Positions 36,406 through 45,265 of a DNA stretch of 64,000 nt are shown piece after piece. Made by a program: the position numbers and the translations under genes. The notes below the pieces were generated by a model. It was not told where the DNA came from and did no database searches. It was given only the letters and a program-made list of their open reading frames with translations. Source of the DNA: Pseudomonas sp. NCCP-436 (GTDB lineage Bacteria > Pseudomonadota > Gammaproteobacteria > Pseudomonadales > Pseudomonadaceae); contig NZ_BPLZ01000006.1 of NCBI RefSeq assembly GCF_019656335.1, positions 62,001 to 126,000 of the forward strand, given 5' to 3'. Positions within the stretch are counted from its first letter, which is position 1. The number at the start of each line of letters is the position of its first letter.

Positions 36406-37062
36406 TCAAAGCGGCTGCAGGTTGATCTCGACGCGGCGGTTCTGCGCCCGACCAGCCTCATTGGCGTTACTGGCGATCGGCTGGCTGGGGCCGGCGCCAT
36501 ACACGGAAATCCGCTGACCGGACACGCCGTTGGCCATCAGGTAACTGGCCACGCTCTGCGCACGGCGCTCGGACAGGCTCTGGTTGAGCGCCTGGGAGCC
36601 CGTGCTGTCGGTATGACCAACGATGTTCACGCCGTTCTTGTCGAACTCCTTGAATACCCGAACCAACGAATTGAGTGTGGGGTAGAAGCTGCTGGAGATG
36701 TCGGCCGAGTTGCTGGCAAAGGTGATGTGGCCCGGCATGATCAGCGTCAGATCGTTGCCATTGCGCTGCACCTGCACCCCCGTGCCCTGCAGGGTCTGGC
36801 GCAGCTTGGCTTCCTGGGTGTCGACGTAGTAGCCATAGCCACCACCAGCCGCGCCTCCCACGGCCGCGCCGATCAGCGCGCCCTTGGCCCGGTCCTTCTT
36901 GCTTGAAGTGGCCGCACCGATTACGGCCCCGGTTGCGGCACCGATACCGCCATAGATGCCCGCCTTGCCGGCTTGCTGCTCACCGGTATAGGGATTACTG
37001 GTACAGCCGGCCAAGATAGCCAGCAAAGCCGTGGAGGCGATCAGATTACGCCTGGTTTTCAT
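36406..37062 (-). CDS. OmpA-family glycine-zipper lipoprotein, copy 1
   Basis: A 218-residue outer-membrane lipoprotein of the YiaD type. The signal ends in LAGC with lipidated Cys20. A glycine zipper follows (about 33-75, GGIGAATGAVIGAA and GALIGAAVGGAAGGGYGYY), then the C-terminal OmpA peptidoglycan-binding domain with IVGHTDSTGSQALNQSLSERRAQSV and QNRRVEI. It likely links the outer membrane to peptidoglycan. A close paralogue lies 143 bases upstream on the same strand. Confidence 0.92.
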   Translation of the reverse strand: MKTRRNLIASTALLAILAGCTSNPYTGEQQAGKAGIYGGIGAATGAVIGAATSSKKDRAKGALIGAAVGGAAGGGYGYYVDTQEAKLRQTLQGTGVQVQRNGNDLTLIMPGHITFASNSADISSSFYPTLNSLVRVFKEFDKNGVNIVGHTDSTGSQALNQSLSERRAQSVASYLMANGVSGQRISVYGAGPSQPIASNANEAGRAQNRRVEINLQPL

Positions 37063-37205
37063 AGAACTTCCTTAAGTATTGCTTGGGCTACATGGCACAC
37101 GTGCCGGCTGCTTCGAGCCGTCTACGCTGGCCAAGTTCCGCTGAGTTTACCTACCGACACGACTGTGAATCGCGGCAGGCTGCCGTTCTGTCGGCTGCAG
37201 CACAC

Positions 37206-37874
37206 TCACTGAGCGCCAGGCAACGGCCGCAGTGTCACCTCAACCCTGCGGTTCTGCGCTCGCCCGTCGGCGGTGGCGTTGCTTGCCACTGGCTGATCCG
37301 GACCAACGCCGCGGATACTGATCCGCTCCGGGTCAACACCCTGTGCCAGCAGGTAATCAGCCACGCTTTGCGCTCGACGCTGCGACAGCCCCATGTTGTA
37401 GCTGTGTGAGCCGGTGCTGTCGGTATGCCCGACGATTTCGATGCTGTTCTGCTGATACTGACGGAAGGAGTTGGCCAGATTATTCAGCGGCTGGTAGAAG
37501 CTGCTGGCGATCTGCGCCGAATCGGTAGCGAAGGTGATATTCCCCGGCATGATCAACTGGATCACATCCCCCTGACGCTGCACCTCAACCCCTGTGCCCT
37601 CCATGCTGCGACGCAGTTCCTGCTCCTGACGGTCGGCGTAGTAACCGTACCCCGCTGCTGCAGCTCCAGCCACAGCCGCCCCGATCAAAGCCCCCTTGCC
37701 GCGATTGTCATGATTGATCAGCGCTCCGGCCGCCGCGCCGGCCAACGCTCCCAGCCCGCCGTAGCTGGCGGTGCGGTTGCTGCCCGACGCCTGCTGGTCA
37801 TAGGGATTTTGAGAAGCGCAGCCACTTAGCAGCAACGCCGAAGAACACAGGACGACAAGAGGAAAGCGATACAT
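37206..37874 (-). CDS. OmpA-family glycine-zipper lipoprotein, copy 2
   Basis: A 222-residue paralogue of the next gene with the same architecture: lipoprotein signal ending LSGC (Cys19), glycine zipper (GALAGAAAGALINHD, GALIGAAVAGAAAAGYGYY), and OmpA domain with IVGHTDSTGSHSYNMGLSQRRAQS and QNRRVEVTL. The two proteins align without large gaps, indicating tandem duplication. The gap between them (131 or so bases) has room for a separate promoter. Confidence 0.92.
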   Translation of the reverse strand: MYRFPLVVLCSSALLLSGCASQNPYDQQASGSNRTASYGGLGALAGAAAGALINHDNRGKGALIGAAVAGAAAAGYGYYADRQEQELRRSMEGTGVEVQRQGDVIQLIMPGNITFATDSAQIASSFYQPLNNLANSFRQYQQNSIEIVGHTDSTGSHSYNMGLSQRRAQSVADYLLAQGVDPERISIRGVGPDQPVASNATADGRAQNRRVEVTLRPLPGAQ

Positions 37875-37939
37875 AAGGGCATCTCCATGTACGATGACTG
37901 ATGGCCTTTTGAGTGCTTGTGATGCCTATTAGTGCCGCG

Positions 37940-38584
37940 TCATGCCCGAATAAAAGGGTTCTCGCGCATCTCGTCACCCAGCCGAGTATCCGGGCCGTGC
38001 CCCGTCACTACGGTGGCTTCCTCGTCAAGCCGATACAGTCGCTGCCTGATCGAACGTTCGATGGTCGCATAGTCGCCACCCCACAGATCGGTACGGCCAA
38101 TCCCCCTGCGGAACAGGGTGTCGCCGGCGATCAGCAGCTTGGCATCAGCGAACCAGAAGCTCATCGAGCCCGGTGTATGTCCCGGAGTATGCAGGGCTAC
38201 TCCACAGCCGCAGGCCAGCTCCTCGTCATCGGCCAGCCAGCGATCCGGGGCCGGCACCGGAGTGTAGGGCACACCAAACATGTTGCACTGCATCTCCAGG
38301 TTGTCCCAGAGAAACTGGTCGTCCTTGTGCAGATGCAGAGTAGCCCCGGTTTTTTCCTTCAACTGCCCGGAAGCCAGAAAGTGATCGAGATGGGCATGGG
38401 TGTGAATAATGCTCACCACCTTCAGCCCATGAGCCTCCAGCCGCGCCATGATCAGATCCGGGTTACCGCCCGGATCAACCACAATGGCCTTTTTCGTCAG
38501 CGGATCGCCAATGATGGTGCAGTTGCACTGCAAGGGGCCGACAGGGAAGGTTTCGCGTATGAGTGCAGGTTGTTCGACTTGCAT
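37940..38584 (-). CDS. GloB-like metallo-beta-lactamase-fold hydrolase
   Basis: A 214-residue cytoplasmic metallohydrolase. Metal ligands are visible in THAHLDH (about 62-68), HTPGHTPGS (about 132-140), GDTLFRRGIGRTD (about 153-165) and GHGPDT (about 194-199). This is the small glyoxalase II-like class (YcbL type); thioester hydrolysis is likely but the substrate is not known. No partner gene is obvious; it lies between the OmpA-type lipoproteins and the LuxR regulator. Confidence 0.9.
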   Translation of the reverse strand: MQVEQPALIRETFPVGPLQCNCTIIGDPLTKKAIVVDPGGNPDLIMARLEAHGLKVVSIIHTHAHLDHFLASGQLKEKTGATLHLHKDDQFLWDNLEMQCNMFGVPYTPVPAPDRWLADDEELACGCGVALHTPGHTPGSMSFWFADAKLLIAGDTLFRRGIGRTDLWGGDYATIERSIRQRLYRLDEEATVVTGHGPDTRLGDEMRENPFIRA

Positions 38585-38749
38585 GGGAATTCCTATAGGA
38601 CGAAGAGCAATATCCGGCGTAACGCAGGCACTTGGGGCCTACCGACGGAGAGCTCCGGGCACAGGTGTGAAGGGTGACTGCAACCGCCCAGAACTTTCAA
38701 CACCTCGCTGCTGGCAATGTCGGCGCCGCGCGGCCGCACGCTGCCTGAA

Positions 38750-41494
38750 TCAGGGCAACAGACCCAAAGCCTTGGCCCGCGCCACCGCCTGGGTACGCCG
38801 CTCGACACCCAATTTGCTGTTGATATGGCGGGCATGCGTCTTGACCGTATGCAGCGAGATAAACAACTGCTCGCTGATTTCCTGATTGGAGCAGCCGCGG
38901 GCGATCAACTGCAACACTGCCAGTTCGCGGCTGCTGAGTTTCTCGGGCAGCGCTTCGACATCTCCCAACACTGGCCTTTCAGCGGGCTGCCCTCCGGGAA
39001 GATGGCGCAGCAAAGCATCACGTACCGGGCCTGGCGGATTAAGCAGCAATCTCTCGCGCAGCCACTGTGGCTGATGATGAATTAGCTCGATGAAAGGCAG
39101 CAGCGCACCGCCTTCAGCGCTTCGCAGACAGCCGTCAAGCTGTTGTTGCGCTTCACGCTCACGACCGCTCTGGCGTAGTAACTGGGCCAGTTGCGCCTGA
39201 GCCATCAGACCGACCAGTTGTCCACCGATCCCCTGGGCACGTTGATGCAGGGCCCGAAGGCGTCGCTCGGCATCCTCGGGCCGTCCCAAATGACGCTCCA
39301 GCGCGGCCTGCTGCAGGTCGATATGCAGCGCCAACTGCGTATGCAGCTCCGGAGCCAAGGCCCCGTCCTGTTCGCCATAGATTTCTTCCAACTGCGGCAA
39401 CCAGGCTGCAGCCAGCTCCACCTGGCCCTGGCACAGCCAGAGCTCGCACTTGATCAGGGTGATCATGGCCAGGTAGTAAATCGCCGGGACATCCCAGACA
39501 TGCATCAGCCGCTCGGCCTCTGCGAGCAAGGCGAAAGCCTCGGCCGTACGTCGCTGTCGCCCTTCCAGACTGGCCAGCACGCAATAGCCGACGACCACCC
39601 CGACATCGCGGCAAGCACGCGCCTCGGCAATTCCGGCACGCAAGCGCTCGGCTGCCTCCGGCTGCAGACGCTGACTGAGCAAATATCCTTCATGCAGGGC
39701 AAGTCGCGCCCGCACCGAGTAACCGCGCTGCGGCGCCAAATTCTGTAGACAGGCCAAGCCCTGGTGCACCTCGCCGAGAGCCCGCAGTACCTCGCCGCGG
39801 GCCTGCAAGACACGGGCACGCTCGTGATGAGCCACCGCTTCAAGCAACGGATTGCCGATACGCTGGGCCAACTCCAGCCCCTCGCGATTAAGACTGCGCG
39901 TACGCCACAGGTCGCCCCGTGCCATGGCCAGGTTGGCCAGTGCCATCAGACACATAAAGTGTGGCCCGTAACGGTCGTCCGGCAGACCGCTAAGTGCCTC
40001 GCTACATTGCCGCTCGGCCCGCTCAGCATCGCCACGGCCACGGGCAATGATGCCGTCAAGAGCCTGCCACTGAGCCAGCAAACTGCGCTGCTGTTGGTCG
40101 TCGGCCGCCGGTAGAAAGCGTCCTAGCCGATCGAGCAGATCCTGGGCCGCATCCAACTGGCAGGCGAGCGCCAGCGCCCAGCCATAGAGCATGATCAGTC
40201 GCGGTGTACTGGCCAGAAGATCTTCCGGCAGATCCGCCTTCCAGCGAAGTAGCTGGACAATATTCTGCTCGGCCAGCATCTGCTCCTCGGAGAGGTTCTG
40301 CACCAGGCTGGCGGCGACATCGGGCTGGCCGGCCAGCAGCGCCTGTTCGATGGCGGCATCCAGCATGCCCTGCGCCGTGAACCAGCGGCAGGCACGCAGG
40401 TGGGTACTACCGAGTGAAACGCTCAAGTCCTCGGCCGGACGGGCATTGAGCAAATCCGAGAACAGGTGGTGATAGCGGAACCAACGGCCATGCTCGTCCA
40501 GTGGTACGAGAAACACTTGATGGGACTGCAGATGGTGAAGGATTGCGGCACTGTCATGACTGTCGCGAACCGCATCACACAGCTCAGCGCAGAAGCGCTC
40601 CAGACAAGCCGTATCGTAGAGAAACTGTTGTACGTGCACTGGCTGACGCTCAATCACCTCTTCCAGCAGGTATTCGCGTATGAGGCCTTCCCGCCCCTGC
40701 AGCGGCAGGCCTTCCCCTGACTCTTCGTCCTGCGCTTGCGCCGCCAGCAGCCAAAGACGCATACCTGCCACCCACCCCTCGCTGCGCTCCAGCAGCCCCA
40801 TGAGCTGGGACTGCCCCAGCCGCGCGCCCTGGCTCGACAGCAGGGCCTCCAGCTCACTGGCGGTCAGCCGCAGATCATTCTCGCTCATTTCCAGCAATTG
40901 CCGGGACAGGCGCAACCGCGCCAGATGCCAGTCCGGTCGCTGCCGGCTGGTGACCAATAGCAATACGCCCGGCGGCAGATGATTGAGGAGAAATTGCAAA
41001 CAGCGATCGAGCACCGCCCCCTGGGCCAGGTGGTAGTCATCCAGCACCAAAAGCAGCGGCTGACCGTCATCCAGCTCGCGATTCAGTTCGTCGAGTACAT
41101 CGTCCAGCCATTGTTCATAGGCAAAAGGCTGGTGGCGCTGACGCATCTTCAGCAGCGCCAGCGCCTCATCGCCCAGTTGCGGGAAGAATTGCCGCATCCC
41201 CTGGAGCAGACGCTCAAGAAAGCGTCCAGGATCCTCGTCACGCTCGCCAAGCCCCAGCCAGAGGCTGCGCCAGTGAGACGGCAGACGCTCGCAGAATTCG
41301 ATGGCCAAAGAACTCTTGCCGAAGCCGGCCGGTGCGCAGACCAGCAACAAGCGCCCCTGCAGCCCCTGCTCCAGTCGCTCGCAGAGACGGGGGCGCGCTA
41401 CATGCCCGGCTGGGAGCGGAGGACGAAAGAAACGGGCCTCGACCGGCGTTGCCGGCACGTACGGAGAATCTGACAAACGGGAAAAATCTGTCAT
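38750..41494 (-). CDS. MalT-type LuxR-family ATP-dependent regulator
   Basis: A 914-residue STAND ATPase regulator. Walker A APAGFGKSS is at 54-62 and the Walker B-like LVLDDYH at 149-155; a long TPR-like helical region fills about 400-830, and the LuxR helix-turn-helix is at the C-terminus (LSSRELAVLQLIARGCSNQEISEQLFISLHTVKTHARHINSKL is its core, about 846-890). Such proteins bind an inducer in the helical sensor and activate nearby promoters. It lies downstream of DUF1302-DUF1329 on the same strand, suggesting it controls them. No strong ribosome-binding site is seen. Confidence 0.93.
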   Translation of the reverse strand: MTDFSRLSDSPYVPATPVEARFFRPPLPAGHVARPRLCERLEQGLQGRLLLVCAPAGFGKSSLAIEFCERLPSHWRSLWLGLGERDEDPGRFLERLLQGMRQFFPQLGDEALALLKMRQRHQPFAYEQWLDDVLDELNRELDDGQPLLLVLDDYHLAQGAVLDRCLQFLLNHLPPGVLLLVTSRQRPDWHLARLRLSRQLLEMSENDLRLTASELEALLSSQGARLGQSQLMGLLERSEGWVAGMRLWLLAAQAQDEESGEGLPLQGREGLIREYLLEEVIERQPVHVQQFLYDTACLERFCAELCDAVRDSHDSAAILHHLQSHQVFLVPLDEHGRWFRYHHLFSDLLNARPAEDLSVSLGSTHLRACRWFTAQGMLDAAIEQALLAGQPDVAASLVQNLSEEQMLAEQNIVQLLRWKADLPEDLLASTPRLIMLYGWALALACQLDAAQDLLDRLGRFLPAADDQQQRSLLAQWQALDGIIARGRGDAERAERQCSEALSGLPDDRYGPHFMCLMALANLAMARGDLWRTRSLNREGLELAQRIGNPLLEAVAHHERARVLQARGEVLRALGEVHQGLACLQNLAPQRGYSVRARLALHEGYLLSQRLQPEAAERLRAGIAEARACRDVGVVVGYCVLASLEGRQRRTAEAFALLAEAERLMHVWDVPAIYYLAMITLIKCELWLCQGQVELAAAWLPQLEEIYGEQDGALAPELHTQLALHIDLQQAALERHLGRPEDAERRLRALHQRAQGIGGQLVGLMAQAQLAQLLRQSGREREAQQQLDGCLRSAEGGALLPFIELIHHQPQWLRERLLLNPPGPVRDALLRHLPGGQPAERPVLGDVEALPEKLSSRELAVLQLIARGCSNQEISEQLFISLHTVKTHARHINSKLGVERRTQAVARAKALGLLP

Positions 41495-41593
41495 CGGCCG
41501 ACTCTTGACGATCCACTGAGGCCACCACGGGCGCGACTCGGATCAGCCTAGCGATTTGCCATGGGCATTTGAAGCCTCGGCTACAGACCGTAA

Positions 41594-41624
41594 CGAAAAA
41601 GCCGGCGTGATGCCGGCTTTTTCG
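41594..41624. terminator. Terminator after the DUF1329 gene
   Basis: GAAAAAGCCGGC and GCCGGCTTTTTC around GTGAT form a strong bidirectional intrinsic terminator, 19 bases after the DUF1329 stop. It separates the DUF1302-DUF1329 transcript from the LuxR regulator gene, which therefore probably has its own promoter. Confidence 0.9.
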
Positions 41625-41642
41625 TCGTGCAGGAACTATGCT

Positions 41643-43016
41643 CTAGCGCACACCCGCCTGGCGCAGGGCTGCCGGAGTGAAGTCGCTGCTGGACGCCTTG
41701 TAGTTGAAGTCGTAGGCCTGTTTCTCCTCGTTCTTCATACCCAATGCCAGATAGCGGCCGGACAGCAGATCGTACAGGGTTTCGAGGGTATACCAGGGCA
41801 CCTGTTTGTCGTAGTAGTACTGGGCATGAGCCTCTGCCACGCGCCACAGGGTGCCACGACCATCGTAATGATCGATCAGCGCGGCTTGCCAGGTATCCTC
41901 ATCGATGTAGAAGTCACGCTTGCTGTAGATGTGGCGCTCACCTGATTTCAGGGTTGCGGTCACATGCCATACGCGGTGCAGTTCGTAACGAGTCAGATCC
42001 TGATTGATATGGCCGGCCTTGATGACGTCGGTGTATTTCAGGCTTGGCGAATCCAGCTTATAGGCGTTGTAGGGGATGTAGATCTCCTTCTTGCCAATAA
42101 GCTGCCAGTCGTAACGGTCAGGAGCGCCGTTGAACATGTCCAGCGCATCGGATGTGCGCAGACCATCTGCAGCGGTACCCGGACCATCATAGGACACCTG
42201 AGGCGCACGGCGCACACGGCGCTGTCCGGCGTTGTACAGCCAGGCCAGGCGCGGTTCCTTTACCTGGTCGAGTGTTTCATGCACCAGCAGCACGTTACCG
42301 GCCAGACGCGACGGAGCTGTCACTCGCTGCTTGAAGTAGAAGAGAACGTTGCTCTCCTTGCTCGGGTCGTAGTCGGTCAACGCATCACGGAAGACAAACT
42401 CGTCCTGGAAGTACACCAGCGAGAACGAGCCGTTGGCCTGAGGCGTGGCCTGCGTCACTAGGCGCCGGACACTGCCGCCGCGGTAGCGGGTGATATGGTT
42501 CCAGATGACTTCCAGACCGTTCTTTGGAATCGGGAACGGGTTGGCTGTACGGAAGTTTTCCAGACCGTTGCCACCTGCGATCAGATTGGTATTGACCGCG
42601 TTGTGCTTGGTCGCTTCGATCACCGAGTCCGGAACAGTGGCCGACCGATGGGTCGAGTAGACCGGCATTTTGTAGGTTTCCGGGTAACGCTTGAACATCG
42701 CCATCTGGCCCGGAGTCAGCTTGTCTTTGTACTGTTCTGCGTTCTGCGCAGTGATGATGAACTGCGGCTGTTCGGTAACAAACGGATCGGACAGAAAGCC
42801 TCGCGCGTCAGCCGTACCGGCATTGGTCGGCAGCCCGCCGGTCCAGGCCGGAATCGTGCCGTCAGCATTACCCGCCATCTCCGCGCCCAGCGGAGTCAAC
42901 GTGGTGCCGAGCTTGGCTGCTTCGTCCGGCGATACTGCCGCCATGACACCACTTGCCAACAGCGACAGGGTCAGGACACCACTTTGCCACAGAGTTTTCG
43001 TTGTTTTCATTTGCAT
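41643..43016 (-). CDS. DUF1329 periplasmic/outer-membrane protein
   Basis: About 457 residues with a signal peptide (about 1-27, cleaved near VMAAVSPDEA). The start of the mature protein, AKLGTTLTPLGAEMAGNADGTIPAWTGG, is diagnostic of DUF1329; the family is structurally related to the LolA/LolB lipid-binding fold and is thought to handle lipids in the envelope. Three ATGs occur close together; the one at 43016 has GAGG with a 7-base spacer, while 43019 is an alternative. It follows DUF1302 by about 25 bases, the usual partner. Confidence 0.9.
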   Translation of the reverse strand: MQMKTTKTLWQSGVLTLSLLASGVMAAVSPDEAAKLGTTLTPLGAEMAGNADGTIPAWTGGLPTNAGTADARGFLSDPFVTEQPQFIITAQNAEQYKDKLTPGQMAMFKRYPETYKMPVYSTHRSATVPDSVIEATKHNAVNTNLIAGGNGLENFRTANPFPIPKNGLEVIWNHITRYRGGSVRRLVTQATPQANGSFSLVYFQDEFVFRDALTDYDPSKESNVLFYFKQRVTAPSRLAGNVLLVHETLDQVKEPRLAWLYNAGQRRVRRAPQVSYDGPGTAADGLRTSDALDMFNGAPDRYDWQLIGKKEIYIPYNAYKLDSPSLKYTDVIKAGHINQDLTRYELHRVWHVTATLKSGERHIYSKRDFYIDEDTWQAALIDHYDGRGTLWRVAEAHAQYYYDKQVPWYTLETLYDLLSGRYLALGMKNEEKQAYDFNYKASSSDFTPAALRQAGVR

Positions 43017-43042
43017 CATGATTCCTCGAAGTTCCCGACCGC

Positions 43043-45043
43043 TCAGAAGTTCATACCGAAGCTGAGAGCAATGAAGTCGCGATCAACCGCCGTGTTGTAT
43101 TTGCCGCCAAAGAAGTCGGTGTAGGACAGACTTGCGGTATAGGTATTCTGGTAGTCGGCATCCAGACCGAAGCTGACGGCCTTGGCACCTTCGGTGAACA
43201 GGCCGTTGGGGCCGTAGCCGTCAACGTCATGCGCCCAGGAAATGCTCGGCCGCAGGTTCACCCCGGCCAGCGCGTCCGGGTAATCCCAGATGGCACGAGC
43301 ACGGTAGCCCCACGAAGTGGAAGTGACGAAGCCCTCATTGTTGCAGTGCTTGCTGGGCGAACCCTTGGTGCTAATGGCCAGGGCCTGACATTCGCCATTG
43401 GGCAGCTCACCGGAGCCGAATACCGGATCACGGCCGTAACGCGCCTTGCTGGTGCTTTCCAGGCCACCAACGTGGGTTACACCAATTTCGCCCACCAGCG
43501 TCAGGCGGCTTGCCCCCATCACCTGATCGAAGAAGTGCGTGAAGGTAGTCTGGAACTGGGTGATCTCCTTGCGGCGGTAGCCATGAGTGGTGCCGCCCGG
43601 AGCTCCCGGCAGTACCGACACGTCCGGACGCACCGGAGTCAGACCGCTGTAGAGCACGTCGACGGTGTTGAGCTGCACCGGCGCATTGGGACGATAGCTG
43701 ATCTCACCGCTCCACGCCGTACCGGTAGGCAGGGTGGTGGAGAAGCTCAGACCATACAGGCGGATATCTTCCGGATACTCCATGAAGTAGTTGCCGGCGC
43801 CCGCGATCATCGCCGTGGCGACGCCCGTACCGGCGGCTGCGGCGGCCTGACCGGCTGGAGAAGCCAGCACCTGGCTGGTGATCGTGGCAATCAGCTGCGG
43901 ATCGGGCACACCGCCCGGGCACAGCGGATGACCACCCAGGCACGCCTGGGTCACCAGACCCTGAACCGACGGCCCGATCAGCCCCTGCACGACCCCCTGC
44001 CCAACCCCGGGAGCGGCGGCATAGACCCCTGCCGGACCGGCCTGGCCGCTGAATACCGGGGTACGGCTGTGATAGTTCATCGCATAGAAACCGAACTCGG
44101 TATCCAGCGGTTCGAACATGTAGCGGAAGGCAACGCCCCACTGCCCGTCATCACGGGCATCGCGGTCGCCACCACGCGGGATGATTACCCCTTCGGAGGT
44201 CACCCGATAGGGATAGCCGGCCGCTTCGGCCGCTGCCAGAAACTGCGGGTTGCCCAGTGCCGGACTCAGCGCAGCCAGGTTGTCGGTACAACCGTCAGCG
44301 ATCACGTCGCCCTGGGCGAAGAAGGTCCCGCAGTTGTCCACCACAGTCTGATCCCACTCCAGCTGATAAAACGCTTCCATGGAGAGGTTGTCGGTCAGGC
44401 TCTGCGACACGTAGAACATATTGACCGGGATCAGACCTTCCTTGATCTCGGCGCCCGGACGGCGAAACGCAGCCGCATCGACCGGGTTGATGGCGTTGAT
44501 GCTGTTCTGGATGAAGGTGCTCTCACCCCAGCTCACCACCTGTTTGCCTAGCCGAACGGAGCCCGGCTGATTGCCAATGGCATAGTTGTGATAGATGAAG
44601 GCGTCGAGAATCTCGCCACCGGAGGATTGCGCGCCTTCCTTGCGGTTATGGTCACTGATGTCCTTGAACAGACGGCTCTCATCCTTCAGTTCGAAGTCAT
44701 ACCAATACTTGCCGCGCACGAACAAACCGGTGTCACGGTACCTCAGCTCCAGGTCATGGATACCCTTGAAGATTTTGGAGAAGGTCTCGCCCCGCTTGAA
44801 GTTCAGGCGCGAATCGTCGGTCGTCTGGGAAAGACCGGTACCACCGTTGTTGAAGCCGATGAGATCCTTGTCCGCCTTGGAGGTAGACCAGCTGGCGCCA
44901 ACTGACAGCGAGGAGTCGAACTGTCCTTCGATCTCACCGATATTGAAAGTGACGCCGAACGCCGGGGCGGCCAGGGTAGAAGCGAGGCTGACGGCCAGCG
45001 GCAATCTTGCCAGGCGCCAGCAGGGTTTTGTTCTTGTTGTCAT
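43043..45043 (-). CDS. DUF1302 outer-membrane beta-barrel protein
   Basis: A 666-residue protein with a signal peptide (about 1-30, APAFG) and a C-terminus ending in Phe, as for outer-membrane barrels. The family opening FNIGEIEGQFDSSLSVGASW and RLGKQVVSWGESTFIQNSINAINPVD identify DUF1302. A Gly/Ala-rich, cysteine-containing insert (about 345-430) looks like a large surface loop. DUF1302/DUF1329 pairs are commonly found near lipid or hydrocarbon metabolism genes, and here a fatty acyl-CoA ligase lies directly upstream. GGAG is 8 bases before the ATG. Confidence 0.9.
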   Translation of the reverse strand: MTTRTKPCWRLARLPLAVSLASTLAAPAFGVTFNIGEIEGQFDSSLSVGASWSTSKADKDLIGFNNGGTGLSQTTDDSRLNFKRGETFSKIFKGIHDLELRYRDTGLFVRGKYWYDFELKDESRLFKDISDHNRKEGAQSSGGEILDAFIYHNYAIGNQPGSVRLGKQVVSWGESTFIQNSINAINPVDAAAFRRPGAEIKEGLIPVNMFYVSQSLTDNLSMEAFYQLEWDQTVVDNCGTFFAQGDVIADGCTDNLAALSPALGNPQFLAAAEAAGYPYRVTSEGVIIPRGGDRDARDDGQWGVAFRYMFEPLDTEFGFYAMNYHSRTPVFSGQAGPAGVYAAAPGVGQGVVQGLIGPSVQGLVTQACLGGHPLCPGGVPDPQLIATITSQVLASPAGQAAAAAGTGVATAMIAGAGNYFMEYPEDIRLYGLSFSTTLPTGTAWSGEISYRPNAPVQLNTVDVLYSGLTPVRPDVSVLPGAPGGTTHGYRRKEITQFQTTFTHFFDQVMGASRLTLVGEIGVTHVGGLESTSKARYGRDPVFGSGELPNGECQALAISTKGSPSKHCNNEGFVTSTSWGYRARAIWDYPDALAGVNLRPSISWAHDVDGYGPNGLFTEGAKAVSFGLDADYQNTYTASLSYTDFFGGKYNTAVDRDFIALSFGMNF

Positions 45044-45213
45044 CGACGCTACTCCATGTGTTTTTGTTATGGATGCCTGGAACTATAGCTAGCAGGTAGC
45101 ACCGCCTGATCCCCCGAAAGTGTGATTTGCCATCCCCCCCCGGAGCACTCTGCCTTGCGGCTTTCAGCCTACCTCCATATCCAAGCATGGACAGGAAACA
45201 GCAATTAGCAAGC

Positions 45214-45239
45214 CAAACGCTTGTTTGACTGATCAGTCA
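45214..45239. promoter_or_regulatory. PsrA-like box and adjoining palindrome
   Basis: CAAAC-GCTT-GTTTG at 45214-45227 fits the PsrA consensus (G/C)AAAC-N2-4-GTTT(G/C); PsrA is the pseudomonad TetR-type sensor of long-chain fatty acids. Overlapping it by two bases, TGACTGATCAGTCA at 45226-45239 is a 14-base perfect palindrome of the kind bound by TetR-family repressors. Both lie about 170-195 bases upstream of the DUF1302 ATG, after the acyl-CoA ligase gene. Confidence 0.55.
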
Positions 45240-45265
45240 CCCTCGCAACCCACCTATTGAGGTAC

